This document shows positions 54,022-63,254 of a DNA stretch of 64,000 nt, piece by piece. The stretch comes from Ancylomarina sp. DW003 (GTDB lineage Bacteria; Bacteroidota; Bacteroidia; Bacteroidales; Marinifilaceae), in the NCBI RefSeq assembly GCF_029029505.1, contig NZ_JAKJSD010000018.1:1-64000 (forward strand). The letters run 5' to 3'. Below the pieces are notes generated by a model. That model worked only from the letters and a program-made list of their open reading frames with translations. It ran no database searches and was not told the origin of the DNA. Every line of letters begins with the position of its first letter. Position 1 is the stretch's first letter. Made by a program: the position numbers and the translations under genes.

Positions 54022-55497
54022 TTAAAGTTTAAATAAATCGTAGATACAAGGCTCTTTCTTAACCTTATTAGGGCCAGCATATGTAAATTCGTTAGTTTTA
54101 CTACTGTACTCATAAGCTTTCTTCCATTCATCAAAATTAGCTATAATTTTCTTGATAGATTCCACAAAGTAAATTACTTCCTTATTTGTCGTTGTCGGGT
54201 GTAATGACCAACGTACCCAACCTGGCTTATGAGTCAAATCGCCAATATTAATCTCATCAGTAATCGATTGAGATTTCTCGTGAGTTACATCAAGCATAAA
54301 GTGTCCATAAGTACCAGCACATGCACATCCTCCACGAACTTGAATACCAAAATGATCATTCAATAATTTAACTAACAAATTAAAATGAACGTATTCAATA
54401 TAGAAAGACATCACACCAATACGCTTTTGTCCATCATCAGCAAGAATAGTAACATCATCAACTTCACGCATCAATTTAAAAGCAAGGTCAAGAAGTTCTT
54501 CTTCACGAGCCTCCATATTATCGGTACCCATTTGATTTTTTATATCAATGGCCAAGGCTGTTCTTATAGATTGTAAGAAACCCGGGGTTCCACCATCTTC
54601 ACGCGCTTCAATATTGTTAACAAACTTGTACTCACCCCAAGGATTTGTCCAATCAACTGTTCCTCCACCCGGATGATCAGGGGCAGATTTAGGATCGTAT
54701 AATGCCGCATCAAAAATCATAACACCAGAAGAACCAGGTCCTCCTAAGAATTTGTGTGGCGAAAAGAATATACCATCTAAACGACATTCAGGATCGGCTG
54801 GATGCATATCAATATCAACATAAGGAGCAGATGCGGCAAAATCGACAAAACAAATACCGCCATGTTTATGCATCATCTTAGCCATTTCGTGATATGGGGT
54901 AATAATACCTGTTACGTTTGAACATGCACTAAAAGAACCAATCTTCATTTTACGATCAGCATATTTTTCAAGCTGTTTTTCCAATTCATTCAAATCAATT
55001 GTTAAACCTTCCCCAGGAGGTACAACCACAACATCAACATTGGTTTCGTACCAAGATGTTTGGTTTGAGTGATGTTCCATATGGGTGATAAAAACAACTG
55101 GTTTTTCTTGATCCTTCAAGCAATTTTTTGAATTCATTGGACCACATCCCTTTAAACCCAAAATACGCTGCAATTTCACAACAACCGCTGTCATTCCATA
55201 CCCGGCATGCATTAAAACATCATTAGGGCCGGCATTACAATGCTTCTTAATTAGGTTTTGAGCTTCATGGTAACTTTTAGTCATTAAAGTTCCAGTCACA
55301 TTTGTCTCAGTATGCGTATTTGCAACATAAGGACCAAAATCCTTTAACATTCTTTTTTCTAAAGGCTTGTACAAGCGTCCACTTGCAATCCAATCGCCAT
55401 AAACGATAGTTTGCTTTCCGAAAGGAGAATAAAATTTGGCTTCGTTGCCAACTGTATTCTTTCGAAATTTTTTGAAATGGTTCTCCAATTTGCTCAT
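54022..55497 (-). CDS. Aminotransferase class V / cysteine-desulfurase-like PLP enzyme
   Basis: A 491-residue cytoplasmic enzyme of the NifS/SufS fold. Visible: HMEHHSNQTSW (139-149, PLP-stacking His), CFVDFAASAPYVDID (Asp at 219), SPHKFLGGPG with the Schiff-base lysine K249, and GGCACAGTYGH (C391/C393) in the SufS catalytic-Cys position. It is ~80 residues longer than SufS and belongs to a less-studied branch common in Bacteroidota. It may release sulfur or selenium from Cys-type substrates, but the specific role is not settled. Single gene. Confidence 0.82.
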   Translation of the reverse strand: MSKLENHFKKFRKNTVGNEAKFYSPFGKQTIVYGDWIASGRLYKPLEKRMLKDFGPYVANTHTETNVTGTLMTKSYHEAQNLIKKHCNAGPNDVLMHAGYGMTAVVVKLQRILGLKGCGPMNSKNCLKDQEKPVVFITHMEHHSNQTSWYETNVDVVVVPPGEGLTIDLNELEKQLEKYADRKMKIGSFSACSNVTGIITPYHEMAKMMHKHGGICFVDFAASAPYVDIDMHPADPECRLDGIFFSPHKFLGGPGSSGVMIFDAALYDPKSAPDHPGGGTVDWTNPWGEYKFVNNIEAREDGGTPGFLQSIRTALAIDIKNQMGTDNMEAREEELLDLAFKLMREVDDVTILADDGQKRIGVMSFYIEYVHFNLLVKLLNDHFGIQVRGGCACAGTYGHFMLDVTHEKSQSITDEINIGDLTHKPGWVRWSLHPTTTNKEVIYFVESIKKIIANFDEWKKAYEYSSKTNEFTYAGPNKVKKEPCIYDLFKL

Positions 55498-55887
55498 TGA
55501 AAAATTGATTTTATTTGTTTGTTGTTTAGATTAGATCTTAGGTATCTCAAATCAGCTAATATTCAGACTGTTTAGTCTGATTTAAGAACGGGGATAAATT
55601 TAGATAATAAGAAAAAGGAATACAAATAGTACACTTATATATTCCTCTTTCTTAAGCTATTTGTATCCACGGAATATTCTAAACAAACAACCTATATGAC
55701 TGAATACAAGCAATAATTATTAAGAAAGCAGCACATTAACTTTACAATAAATAATTCCACTTCTTATTTAGAATGGATGCAGTTTATAGAGTATAACGAA
55801 ATTTGCAGGGAAAACACTAAATTTGGCTTCATTAAGAAAAAATGCCCTGCTTACAATTAAGTCATTTACAGAACATATTTACGATAT
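55498..55887. promoter_or_regulatory. Intergenic region with a candidate promoter of the acyl-CoA ligase gene
   Basis: TAAATTTG at 55818-55825 matches the -7 consensus 63 bp before the ATG at 55888; no good -33 partner is seen. The rest of the 390-bp gap between divergent genes shows nothing further. Confidence 0.4.
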
Positions 55888-57789
55888 ATGGAGACAATTA
55901 TTGAACTCTTCGAAAAAAGTGTAGAACAATATCCAAACAACCCATTTTTATGGGAAAAAAGCGAAAGAGCATACACCTCTCAATCCTACAAAGAACTGCA
56001 CACTGAGGTTCAACTTCTGGCAGCAGGCTTGTACGCTATGGGTACCAAAAAAGGTGATCGAATTGGATTACTTTCTGAAGGAAGAAATGCTTGGGTACTT
56101 TCAGAATTAGGAATACTCTATACTGGAGCTGTAAATGTTCCACTTTCCATTAAATTGGATGCTCAAAACGAATTAAAATTTCGTCTCCAACACTCTGAAT
56201 CAAAATTGATTATTGTTTCCAAAAATCATTTATCAAAGATTAGAGAGATCAAGAATGATTTGGAGTTAATAGAACAGATCATCGTCATTGACAATGATGT
56301 AGAACTGGAATCTAAAGAAATCTACCTTTCTTCTGTTATAGAATTTGGACAAAATATTCCCGAAGAAGATAAGCTTCAATTGGAGAAATTACATCTGGCA
56401 ATTGAGGCTAACGATAATGCCAATATATCCTACACTTCCGGAACAACAGCAGATCCCAAAGGAATTGTCCTGTCTCATAACAATTATACATCGAATGTTA
56501 TACAGGCCTCAAGCTTAATGGAAATTCCTCCCAGCTATAAAACGCTACTTATTTTACCCTGGGATCATTCATTCGCTCACACAGCAGGGATTTACAGTTT
56601 CATGCTAAAAGGTGCTTCCATTGCGGCTGTTCAGCAAGGAAAGTCCCCTATGGAAGCTCTTAAAAATATTCCAAATAATATAAAGGAAATCCAGCCAGAT
56701 ATAATTTTAAGTGTACCTGCTTTAGCTAAAAACTTCAAAAAGAATATTGAAAAAGGAATTAAAGCTAAAGGACCTAAAGTTGAGCGCTTATTCAACAAAG
56801 CCCTTAATGTTGCCTATCGTTATAATGGAATTGGTATTGATAAGGGCAAAGGATCGAAAAAACTTCTGAAACCTATTTATAAGTTCTACGATAAAATCAT
56901 ATTTTCTAAGGTCAGAGCCAATTTTGGAGGTAATTTAAAGTTCTTTGTTGGCGGAGGTGCACTTCTTGATATTGAATTACAACGTTTCTTTTATGCTATT
57001 GGTATCCCAATGTACCAAGGTTATGGTTTGTCAGAAGCTTCACCAATTATCTCTTCAAACGCTCATCATCGTCACAAACTAGGGTCTTCAGGTTTCCTAG
57101 TAAAGAATATGGATTTCAAAATTTGTGATGATCTAGGTAATCCGCTACCTACTGGTGAAAAAGGTGAGATCGTGATTAAAGGTGGCAACGTGATGAAAGG
57201 CTACTGGAAAAACGATAAGGCTAGTGCCGAAACCCTAAAAAATGACTGGTTACATACCGGAGACATGGGACATATTGACGAAGATGGTTTTCTCTATGTT
57301 TCTGGCCGTTTCAAATCACTTCTAATTGCCAATGATGGTGAAAAATTCAGCCCTGAAGGTATTGAAGAAGCTTTCGTTGATCAATCTCCTTATATCGACC
57401 AATGTATCTTATACAACAATCAAGATCCGTATACAATTGCTATGTTAGTACCTAACAAAGGTGCTATACAAGCACATTTGAAAAAACAGGGACTAGATTC
57501 TAAAAGTGAAGCAGGTCAAACACAGGCTTTAAACCTTCTACAAGCTGAGTTAAACGAATATAAAACAGGTGGCAAATATCAGGACATGTTTCCTCAAAGA
57601 TGGATGCCAACTGCGGTTGGAATTCTACCTGAAGCTTTCACTGAAGAAAATAAACTAGTGAACTCAACCATGAAAGTTGTACGTGACAAAGTCGTTCTTT
57701 ATTTCAAGGACTATTTGGATTATTTGTATACGCCGGAAGGAAAAAACTTCTTAAACATTAAAAATAAGAAAACGATTCAAAATTTTTAA
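55888..57789 (+). CDS. Long-chain acyl-CoA ligase (AMP-forming)
   Basis: A 633-residue adenylate-forming enzyme. Signature ISYTSGTTADPKGIVLSHNN (about 181-200, P-loop), GYGLSEASPIIS (about 380-391), TGDMGHIDEDGFLYVSGRFKSLLIANDGEKFSPEGIEE (about 452-490) with the catalytic lysine region. No signal peptide; probably membrane-associated. It activates fatty acids with ATP to acyl-CoA for lipid synthesis or degradation. Stands alone. Confidence 0.93.
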   Translation: METIIELFEKSVEQYPNNPFLWEKSERAYTSQSYKELHTEVQLLAAGLYAMGTKKGDRIGLLSEGRNAWVLSELGILYTGAVNVPLSIKLDAQNELKFRLQHSESKLIIVSKNHLSKIREIKNDLELIEQIIVIDNDVELESKEIYLSSVIEFGQNIPEEDKLQLEKLHLAIEANDNANISYTSGTTADPKGIVLSHNNYTSNVIQASSLMEIPPSYKTLLILPWDHSFAHTAGIYSFMLKGASIAAVQQGKSPMEALKNIPNNIKEIQPDIILSVPALAKNFKKNIEKGIKAKGPKVERLFNKALNVAYRYNGIGIDKGKGSKKLLKPIYKFYDKIIFSKVRANFGGNLKFFVGGGALLDIELQRFFYAIGIPMYQGYGLSEASPIISSNAHHRHKLGSSGFLVKNMDFKICDDLGNPLPTGEKGEIVIKGGNVMKGYWKNDKASAETLKNDWLHTGDMGHIDEDGFLYVSGRFKSLLIANDGEKFSPEGIEEAFVDQSPYIDQCILYNNQDPYTIAMLVPNKGAIQAHLKKQGLDSKSEAGQTQALNLLQAELNEYKTGGKYQDMFPQRWMPTAVGILPEAFTEENKLVNSTMKVVRDKVVLYFKDYLDYLYTPEGKNFLNIKNKKTIQNF

Positions 57790-58110
57790 TTTGGGACTAA
57801 GTTTCATTTCTGATTTCGTGTTTTAACTGCAATTATGAGATAAAATAGAACATGATATAAACATCTCTTTTGTAGGTGTTTTAACAAGCTTGTATGTCTT
57901 TTGTATCACTAGAAAATAGAACTGTATTAAGCTTGTGTATCCTATTTTTTTCATTCGTCAAAAAATATGAGCGAAACTTACAGTGCCAATCAAAAATAAT
58001 TCCTTTTGGCTATTCAAAATACAATACTAAAAAGGATTTTTTCTTAGAATAACATTTTAGGGTATCTTATTTTCACACCCTTAACTATACTTTAAAATAA
58101 AGATTTAACT
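57790..58110. other. Gene-free stretch
   Basis: 321 bp, AT-rich. I see no convincing terminator, promoter or small ORF. Confidence 0.5.
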
Positions 58111-59649
58111 ATGAATTTTAAGTTTAATAAACTCAGTTGCCTACTCTTATTAGGTAGCATACTACTTACACTCAGTACAAGTGCTAAAGATTCAGTAATT
58201 GAAAAGCAGCGTCAAAACTATAAAGGCAAAGCTCCCAAATATATTTTTTACTTTATAGGCGATGGTATGGGCTTATCACAAGCCAATGCTGCTGAAGCTT
58301 ATCTTGGAGCTATTAATGGTAAAAGTGGCATTCAAAAACTGGAAATGAATAAATTTCCTCATCACGGTTTTTATACTACCAATGCAACTAACCGATTCAT
58401 TACAGGATCTGCAGCAGCAGGTACAGCATTAGCAACCGGCCATAAAACCAGTATTAATACCATTGGAATGGATGCCTCAAAACAAAAACCACTTCAATCA
58501 GTAGCAGAAAGAGCGAGAGATTTAGGTTACAAAGTTGGAATTATTTCCTCAGTATCCATTGACCATGCTACACCTGCTTCTTTTTATGCTCATCAACCAT
58601 CCAGAAGCATGTATTATAACATTAGCTTAAATTTAAGTGAATCTAACTTCAATTATTTTGCAGGAGGTGGTATTAAGCATCCTGAAGGCGACGGCAAGGT
58701 GGATAAAAACAACATCATGGCTAATTTTGGCATGGGTACAGATAAAGAAGTTAAAAATAAGCAAACCAACTCTATTGAACTCGCAAAAAAACGTGGTTAT
58801 AGACTTTTAAATACGAAAGCTGAATTCCGGAAACTTAAAAAAGGAGACGATAAAATTATTGCAATAGCACCTCGTTTAGTTGGAGGTAAAGCCTTACCAT
58901 ATGCCATAGATCAAACCAAAGATGATATTCCATTAAGTGAATTCACTAAAAAAGGGATTGAATTATTAGACAACAAAGGCGGATTTTTTATAATGGTTGA
59001 AGGTGGTAAAATAGACTGGACCTGTCATGCTAACGATGCTGCAACAGCAATTAAAGAAGTTATCAATTTTGATTCTGCCATAAAAGTTGCACTTGATTTC
59101 TATAAGAAACATCCAAAAGAAACATTAATTGTTGTTGGAGGAGATCATGAAACAGGTGGTATGGCTTTAGGATTTTCAGGAAGTCACTACCATTCAGCTT
59201 TTAGTATTCTTCAGTACCAAGATATATCTAACGATGGCTTCTCTGAGATTATAGATCAGTATAAAAAAGATAATATCGGCAATTATAAGCTTGAAGATGG
59301 AATGGCTTTAGTAAAAAAGCACTTTGGACTAGGAGATAAAGAAAAAGGGCTTGAGCTATCCGCATTCGAAACAAAACAACTGAAAAACGCTTTCGAACAA
59401 AGTATGAATTACAAAAAGGAATTCAAAAAAGATGATCAGTTTTACTTGCTATATGGTAGTTATAATCCTTTAACCGTAACAGCTTGCCACATTCTATCAC
59501 AAAAAGCAGGTATTGGCTGGACATCATTTTCTCATACAGCAACTCCTATTCCTGTGAAAGCAATTGGCGTAGGCGCAGAACTATTCTCTGGCTACTACGA
59601 TAATACCGATATGGCCAAGAATATTTTCAAACTTCTGGAATCTAAATAA
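58111..59649 (+). CDS. Alkaline phosphatase (PhoA-type)
   Basis: A 512-residue exported enzyme. Signal peptide to about residue 25 (LSTSAKDS). Active-site motifs: FIGDGMG (metal Asp51), TGSAAAGTALATG (nucleophile Ser100), ISSVSIDHATPASFYAH, MVEGGKIDWTCHAND and GGDHETGGM, all typical of the zinc/magnesium alkaline phosphatase family. Periplasmic phosphate scavenging is the expected role. A hairpin at 59656-59687 follows. Confidence 0.94.
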   Translation: MNFKFNKLSCLLLLGSILLTLSTSAKDSVIEKQRQNYKGKAPKYIFYFIGDGMGLSQANAAEAYLGAINGKSGIQKLEMNKFPHHGFYTTNATNRFITGSAAAGTALATGHKTSINTIGMDASKQKPLQSVAERARDLGYKVGIISSVSIDHATPASFYAHQPSRSMYYNISLNLSESNFNYFAGGGIKHPEGDGKVDKNNIMANFGMGTDKEVKNKQTNSIELAKKRGYRLLNTKAEFRKLKKGDDKIIAIAPRLVGGKALPYAIDQTKDDIPLSEFTKKGIELLDNKGGFFIMVEGGKIDWTCHANDAATAIKEVINFDSAIKVALDFYKKHPKETLIVVGGDHETGGMALGFSGSHYHSAFSILQYQDISNDGFSEIIDQYKKDNIGNYKLEDGMALVKKHFGLGDKEKGLELSAFETKQLKNAFEQSMNYKKEFKKDDQFYLLYGSYNPLTVTACHILSQKAGIGWTSFSHTATPIPVKAIGVGAELFSGYYDNTDMAKNIFKLLESK

Positions 59650-59655
59650 ACTCAT

Positions 59656-59687
59656 AACAAGGATAAGTCATTAGGCTTATCCTTGTT
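59656..59687 (+). terminator. Terminator-like hairpin after alkaline phosphatase
   Basis: AACAAGGATAAG (59656-59667) pairs perfectly with CTTATCCTTGTT (59676-59687). The following sequence is only moderately T-rich. Confidence 0.7.
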
Positions 59688-59703
59688 AACTTTCCTTCCT
59701 CCC

Positions 59704-60840
59704 ATGTTTAAGTTACCTCAAAAATCCGATTTAATTCTAGTTGGTTTACTTCTTGCAGTTTGCCTGGGATTAATTTTGGCACCCAATGGGTTTGACAAGA
59801 CAACCGATTCGAATTCTGTTCGAGTTAAGGCAATTGTTCTCTCTACAAATGATAATTTAATCGTTGAAACAGGAATCTTAAAAACAGGTACACAATCATT
59901 ACAAATCAAAATCCTGAATGGTCAATTTAAAAATAAAGAGCTTCAAGCTTTCAATCAATTAGTTGGTCGCATGGAATTTGACAAAATTTTTGTGAAAGGA
60001 GATAAAACACTTACGGTCCTAAATCTTAATAAGGATCAATCTGAAATTATCAGTGCCAATGTAGTCGATCATTATAGAATTAATATTGAATTATGGCTCT
60101 TGGTTCTATTTATTATTCTACTCATAAGCTTTGCAGGCTGGACGGGTATAAAAGCTATCCTGTCTTTCATGTTTGCTGGTCTGGCTATCTGGAAACTCTT
60201 ATTACCAGGTTTCTTAAAAGGCTTCTCTCCTATTCCTCTTTCGCTAGGTATTGTCGCATTACTAACTTCTGCCATCATTTTTCTGGTAGCCGGAACGAAT
60301 AAAAAAGGGATCGTTGCATTCCTAGGAGCAATGAGTGGTATAGCAATCACCTGCATTATGGCTATTATTTTTGGAGATCTTTTCAATATTCATGGTGCTA
60401 TTAAACCCTTCTCTGAAACTTTACTTTATTCTGGGTTTGCACATTTAAACCTCACTGAAATATTTCTGGCTGGTATCTTCATTTCCTCATCAGGAGCTGT
60501 TATGGATATATCCATGGATATTGCAGCTTCTCAAGCTGAAGTGGTCAACCACAATCCAACAATCAGTCAAAAAAAGCTACGACAATCTGGTTTCGAAGTT
60601 GGGAAAGCAGTTGTAGGTACAATGACAACAACACTGCTTCTTGCCTATTCGGGTGGTTTTTCAGCTTTACTTATGGTTTTTATTGCCCAAGGAACTCCTA
60701 TGACCAATATCCTAAACCTAAACTATGTATCTGGAGAACTACTTCACACTTTGGTTGGTAGTTTCGGGCTTATTCTGGTTGCTCCTTTCACGGCAATTAT
60801 TGGCAGTTGGATTTTCACAAGGAAAATTGCAAAATCATAA
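59704..60840 (+). CDS. YibE/F family membrane protein
   Basis: 378 residues from ATG 59704; a TTG at 59683 would lie inside the terminator hairpin, so it is rejected. One N-terminal membrane segment, a ~110-residue extracytoplasmic beta-rich domain (IVLSTNDNLIVETGILKTGTQSLQIKILNGQFKNKELQAFN), then seven or so membrane segments with SGAVMDISMDIAASQAE and GKAVVGTMTTTLLLAYSGG, characteristic of YibE/F. The biochemical role of this family is not settled. Starts just after the phosphatase. Confidence 0.88.
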   Translation: MFKLPQKSDLILVGLLLAVCLGLILAPNGFDKTTDSNSVRVKAIVLSTNDNLIVETGILKTGTQSLQIKILNGQFKNKELQAFNQLVGRMEFDKIFVKGDKTLTVLNLNKDQSEIISANVVDHYRINIELWLLVLFIILLISFAGWTGIKAILSFMFAGLAIWKLLLPGFLKGFSPIPLSLGIVALLTSAIIFLVAGTNKKGIVAFLGAMSGIAITCIMAIIFGDLFNIHGAIKPFSETLLYSGFAHLNLTEIFLAGIFISSSGAVMDISMDIAASQAEVVNHNPTISQKKLRQSGFEVGKAVVGTMTTTLLLAYSGGFSALLMVFIAQGTPMTNILNLNYVSGELLHTLVGSFGLILVAPFTAIIGSWIFTRKIAKS

Positions 60841-60982
60841 ATTCTCTTCAAGTTCAAAAAAATAGTTTATTTATTTTCAAACTAAATTTTTGATCGATTT
60901 CGCATTCAAATCATAGTAAAACTGCCCAATAGAAGAATTTCAAGCAGCTCATTAAAAGCTGATTAATCAATAATTCCGTAAG

Positions 60983-61010
60983 CTTAATCACATCAAAATA
61001 ATTGATTAAG
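60983..61010. promoter_or_regulatory. Inverted repeat upstream of the second LacI promoter
   Basis: CTTAATCA (60983-60990) and TGATTAAG (61003-61010) with a 12-bp spacer end exactly where the -33 TTTG begins. A candidate activator site. Confidence 0.45.
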
Positions 61011-61041
61011 TTTGGATTATTAAAAAAAATATCTACATTCG
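61011..61041 (+). promoter_or_regulatory. Promoter of the LacI-MFS-ROK operon
   Basis: TTTG (61011-61014), a 19-nt spacer and TACATTCG (61034-61041), one mismatch from TAnnTTTG. The predicted start of transcription falls inside the tandem 13-bp operator repeat. Confidence 0.65.
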
Positions 61042-61066
61042 TAAACCGATTTAGTAAACCGATTTA
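61041..61066. promoter_or_regulatory. Tandem 13-bp operator-like repeat
   Basis: GTAAACCGATTTA occurs twice back to back (61041-61053, 61054-61066), followed by a partial GTAAAAA. Each unit is pseudo-palindromic (TAAA..TTTA) with a central CG, as in LacI-family operators, and overlaps the predicted transcription start. Autorepression is likely. Confidence 0.65.
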
Positions 61067-61080
61067 GTAAAAAATATACT

Positions 61081-62079
61081 TTGAAGAAGAAATCAATTAA
61101 AGATATCGCTCAAGATCTTGGTCTATCAAAAACCACTGTTTCTTTTGTACTTAATAACAAAGGAGATGAGAAAAATATTAGCAAAAAAACGCAAATAAAA
61201 ATTCTTGACTATGTAAAAAAAGTAGATTATCATCCTAATCAAATTGCAAAGAGCTTAAAACAAGGACAAACCAATACCATTGGTTATTTAGTTCCGGATA
61301 TTTCCAATCCATTCTTTGCAAAAATTGGACGTTTGCTTGAAGATTATTTTTGGGAAAAGGGGTATCACCTTCTTATTGGAAGTACTGATGAGAATAAAGA
61401 TAAAGAAACTCAGGTGCTTAACATGTTTGTAAATCGACAGGTCGATGCTTTGATAGTAGCTTCATGTTTTATACAAAGTGATACGATAAAATCCTTATTA
61501 TCAAGAGATTTTCCACTTGTCTTTTTTGACAGAGAGGATCCGGATATAATCGCCAATTACATTTTAGTTGAGAATAAAATATCAATGAAGGGTGCTGTTG
61601 AAAGAGCTATTGAATTGAAATCGAAAAAACTGGGATTAATAACCTTAACTCCGGATGTCTATTCTTTGAAAAATCGTATCGAGGGATACAAAATGGCACT
61701 TGAAAACAAAAATATTCCTTTCGATGATCAACTAATTAGAATCGTAGATAACAACGATTTAAAAAAGGGTACAGAAAAAGAGCTTAAAACATTAATTGAA
61801 TCTGGAGTTGATACAATCGTATTTACGAATAACCAGATTGCTGTTATTGCCATTTGGCTAATGAATACTTATTACAAAGACAAAGTAAATAATATCAAAT
61901 TTGTCAGTTTTGATAATGTTGATTTGTTCGATTATTCATTACCAAAAGTTATTTCAGTTGCTCAACCTATTGATAAAATAGCTAAGTATTCAACTGAAAT
62001 TATTGAAAACATTCTTAGTTCTAAGAAAAGTGAGAACAAAAGAATTGAACTGACACCTAAACTAATAGAACGAAAGTAA
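61081..62079 (+). CDS. LacI-family transcriptional regulator
   Basis: 332 residues from a TTG start, which puts the helix-turn-helix at the usual N-terminal place (SIKDIAQDLGLSKTTVSFVLNNKGDEKNIS, 5-34; hinge YHPNQIAKSLKQGQTN about 51-66). A sugar-binding-protein-like effector domain follows (TIGYLVPDISNPFFAKIGRLLEDYFWEKGYHLLIGST). First gene of an operon with an MFS transporter (11-bp gap) and a ROK kinase. It probably responds to the sugar imported by that transporter. Confidence 0.9.
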   Translation: MKKKSIKDIAQDLGLSKTTVSFVLNNKGDEKNISKKTQIKILDYVKKVDYHPNQIAKSLKQGQTNTIGYLVPDISNPFFAKIGRLLEDYFWEKGYHLLIGSTDENKDKETQVLNMFVNRQVDALIVASCFIQSDTIKSLLSRDFPLVFFDREDPDIIANYILVENKISMKGAVERAIELKSKKLGLITLTPDVYSLKNRIEGYKMALENKNIPFDDQLIRIVDNNDLKKGTEKELKTLIESGVDTIVFTNNQIAVIAIWLMNTYYKDKVNNIKFVSFDNVDLFDYSLPKVISVAQPIDKIAKYSTEIIENILSSKKSENKRIELTPKLIERK

Positions 62080-62090
62080 TAAACATATTT

Positions 62091-63245
62091 ATGAAGAATA
62101 ATTATTTAAAATCAGGTCCAATATTCTTAGCTTTCCTATGTATGGGATTTGGTGATGTTGTCGGCCCTTTAACGAGTCAACTACAAGCTGAATATGAATT
62201 ATCAAATTTCATGGCAGGATTAGTAACCTTCATGGGATTTATCATGTTTGGACTTCTATCGGTTCCAATGGGATTATATCAAGATAGAAAAGGGAAAAAG
62301 CCTGTTTTGATTTTAGGTATGATTGCTGCTTTAGTTGGATTAACCTTACCAATTCTGGGTAATTTCTCCTCATTTGCATTACTACTTGGATCACTATTAC
62401 TTTTAGGTACAGGTGCCACAATTCTGCAAGTTGCAGGTAATCCTATCATGAGAGATGTATCTCCAGAAGGTAAATACTCAAGAAATCTATCATTCGGTCA
62501 ATTCTTTAAAGCAATTGGTTCATTATCAGGCGCACTTCTTCCCTTGATTGCTGCCAGATATTGGGGCTTGGATTGGAAAATACTTTTCCCTATCTATTCT
62601 GCTATCCTTTTGATTGCAATCGCTTATTTATGGTTTGTTAAAATCGAAGAAAAAAGAGATGAATCTGAGACTCCAGCTTCATTTAAATCTGTCTTATCAT
62701 TACTTAAAAATCCTTATGTATTTTTCATGGTTTTGGCCATATTCCTATATGTGGGTGCCGAAGTCAGTATGAGTGCTAAACTACCCAATTTTCTAGAACA
62801 CAAATTCGATTTTGATATAAAAGAATTAGGCCTTTGGGGAACATTATTCTTCTTTCTAGCCTTAATGACTGGTCGATTTTTAGGTGGAATTATTCTTAAC
62901 TGGATGTCTCCACAACGTTTTTTAAAAATAACTACTTTACTTGCTATAGCAGGTATTTTAGGTCTTTTTGTAGCCACAAGTTCAGTAATGGGTTTCGTAG
63001 CCATATTTATTATCGGTTTGGGATTTGCTAATATTTTCCCACTGGTATTTTCAATAACGATTGATGCCATGCCTGAGCGTAGCAATGAGATTTCCGGACT
63101 AATGGTAACTGCTATTATTGGTGGTGCATTTATTCCAGTAGTATTCGGAGCTGTTGCTGATATTTTCTCACTTATGGCAGGTTTTATAGTAACATTAGTT
63201 TGCATAGGATACATTCTAGCATTATCATTTTATAAAAGAAAGTAG
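62091..63245 (+). CDS. MFS sugar transporter (FucP/GlcP-like)
   Basis: A 384-residue protein with about 12 predicted membrane segments. The motif GLYQDRKGKKPVLILG (loop 2-3, MFS signature) and GATILQVAGNPIMRDVSPEGKYSRNLSFGQFFKAIGS resemble the fucose/glucose-galactose:proton symporters common in Bacteroidota. Substrate unknown. Between a LacI regulator and a ROK sugar kinase, so it likely imports a hexose that is then phosphorylated. Confidence 0.88.
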   Translation: MKNNYLKSGPIFLAFLCMGFGDVVGPLTSQLQAEYELSNFMAGLVTFMGFIMFGLLSVPMGLYQDRKGKKPVLILGMIAALVGLTLPILGNFSSFALLLGSLLLLGTGATILQVAGNPIMRDVSPEGKYSRNLSFGQFFKAIGSLSGALLPLIAARYWGLDWKILFPIYSAILLIAIAYLWFVKIEEKRDESETPASFKSVLSLLKNPYVFFMVLAIFLYVGAEVSMSAKLPNFLEHKFDFDIKELGLWGTLFFFLALMTGRFLGGIILNWMSPQRFLKITTLLAIAGILGLFVATSSVMGFVAIFIIGLGFANIFPLVFSITIDAMPERSNEISGLMVTAIIGGAFIPVVFGAVADIFSLMAGFIVTLVCIGYILALSFYKRK

Positions 63246-63254
63246 AAGAAGAAC

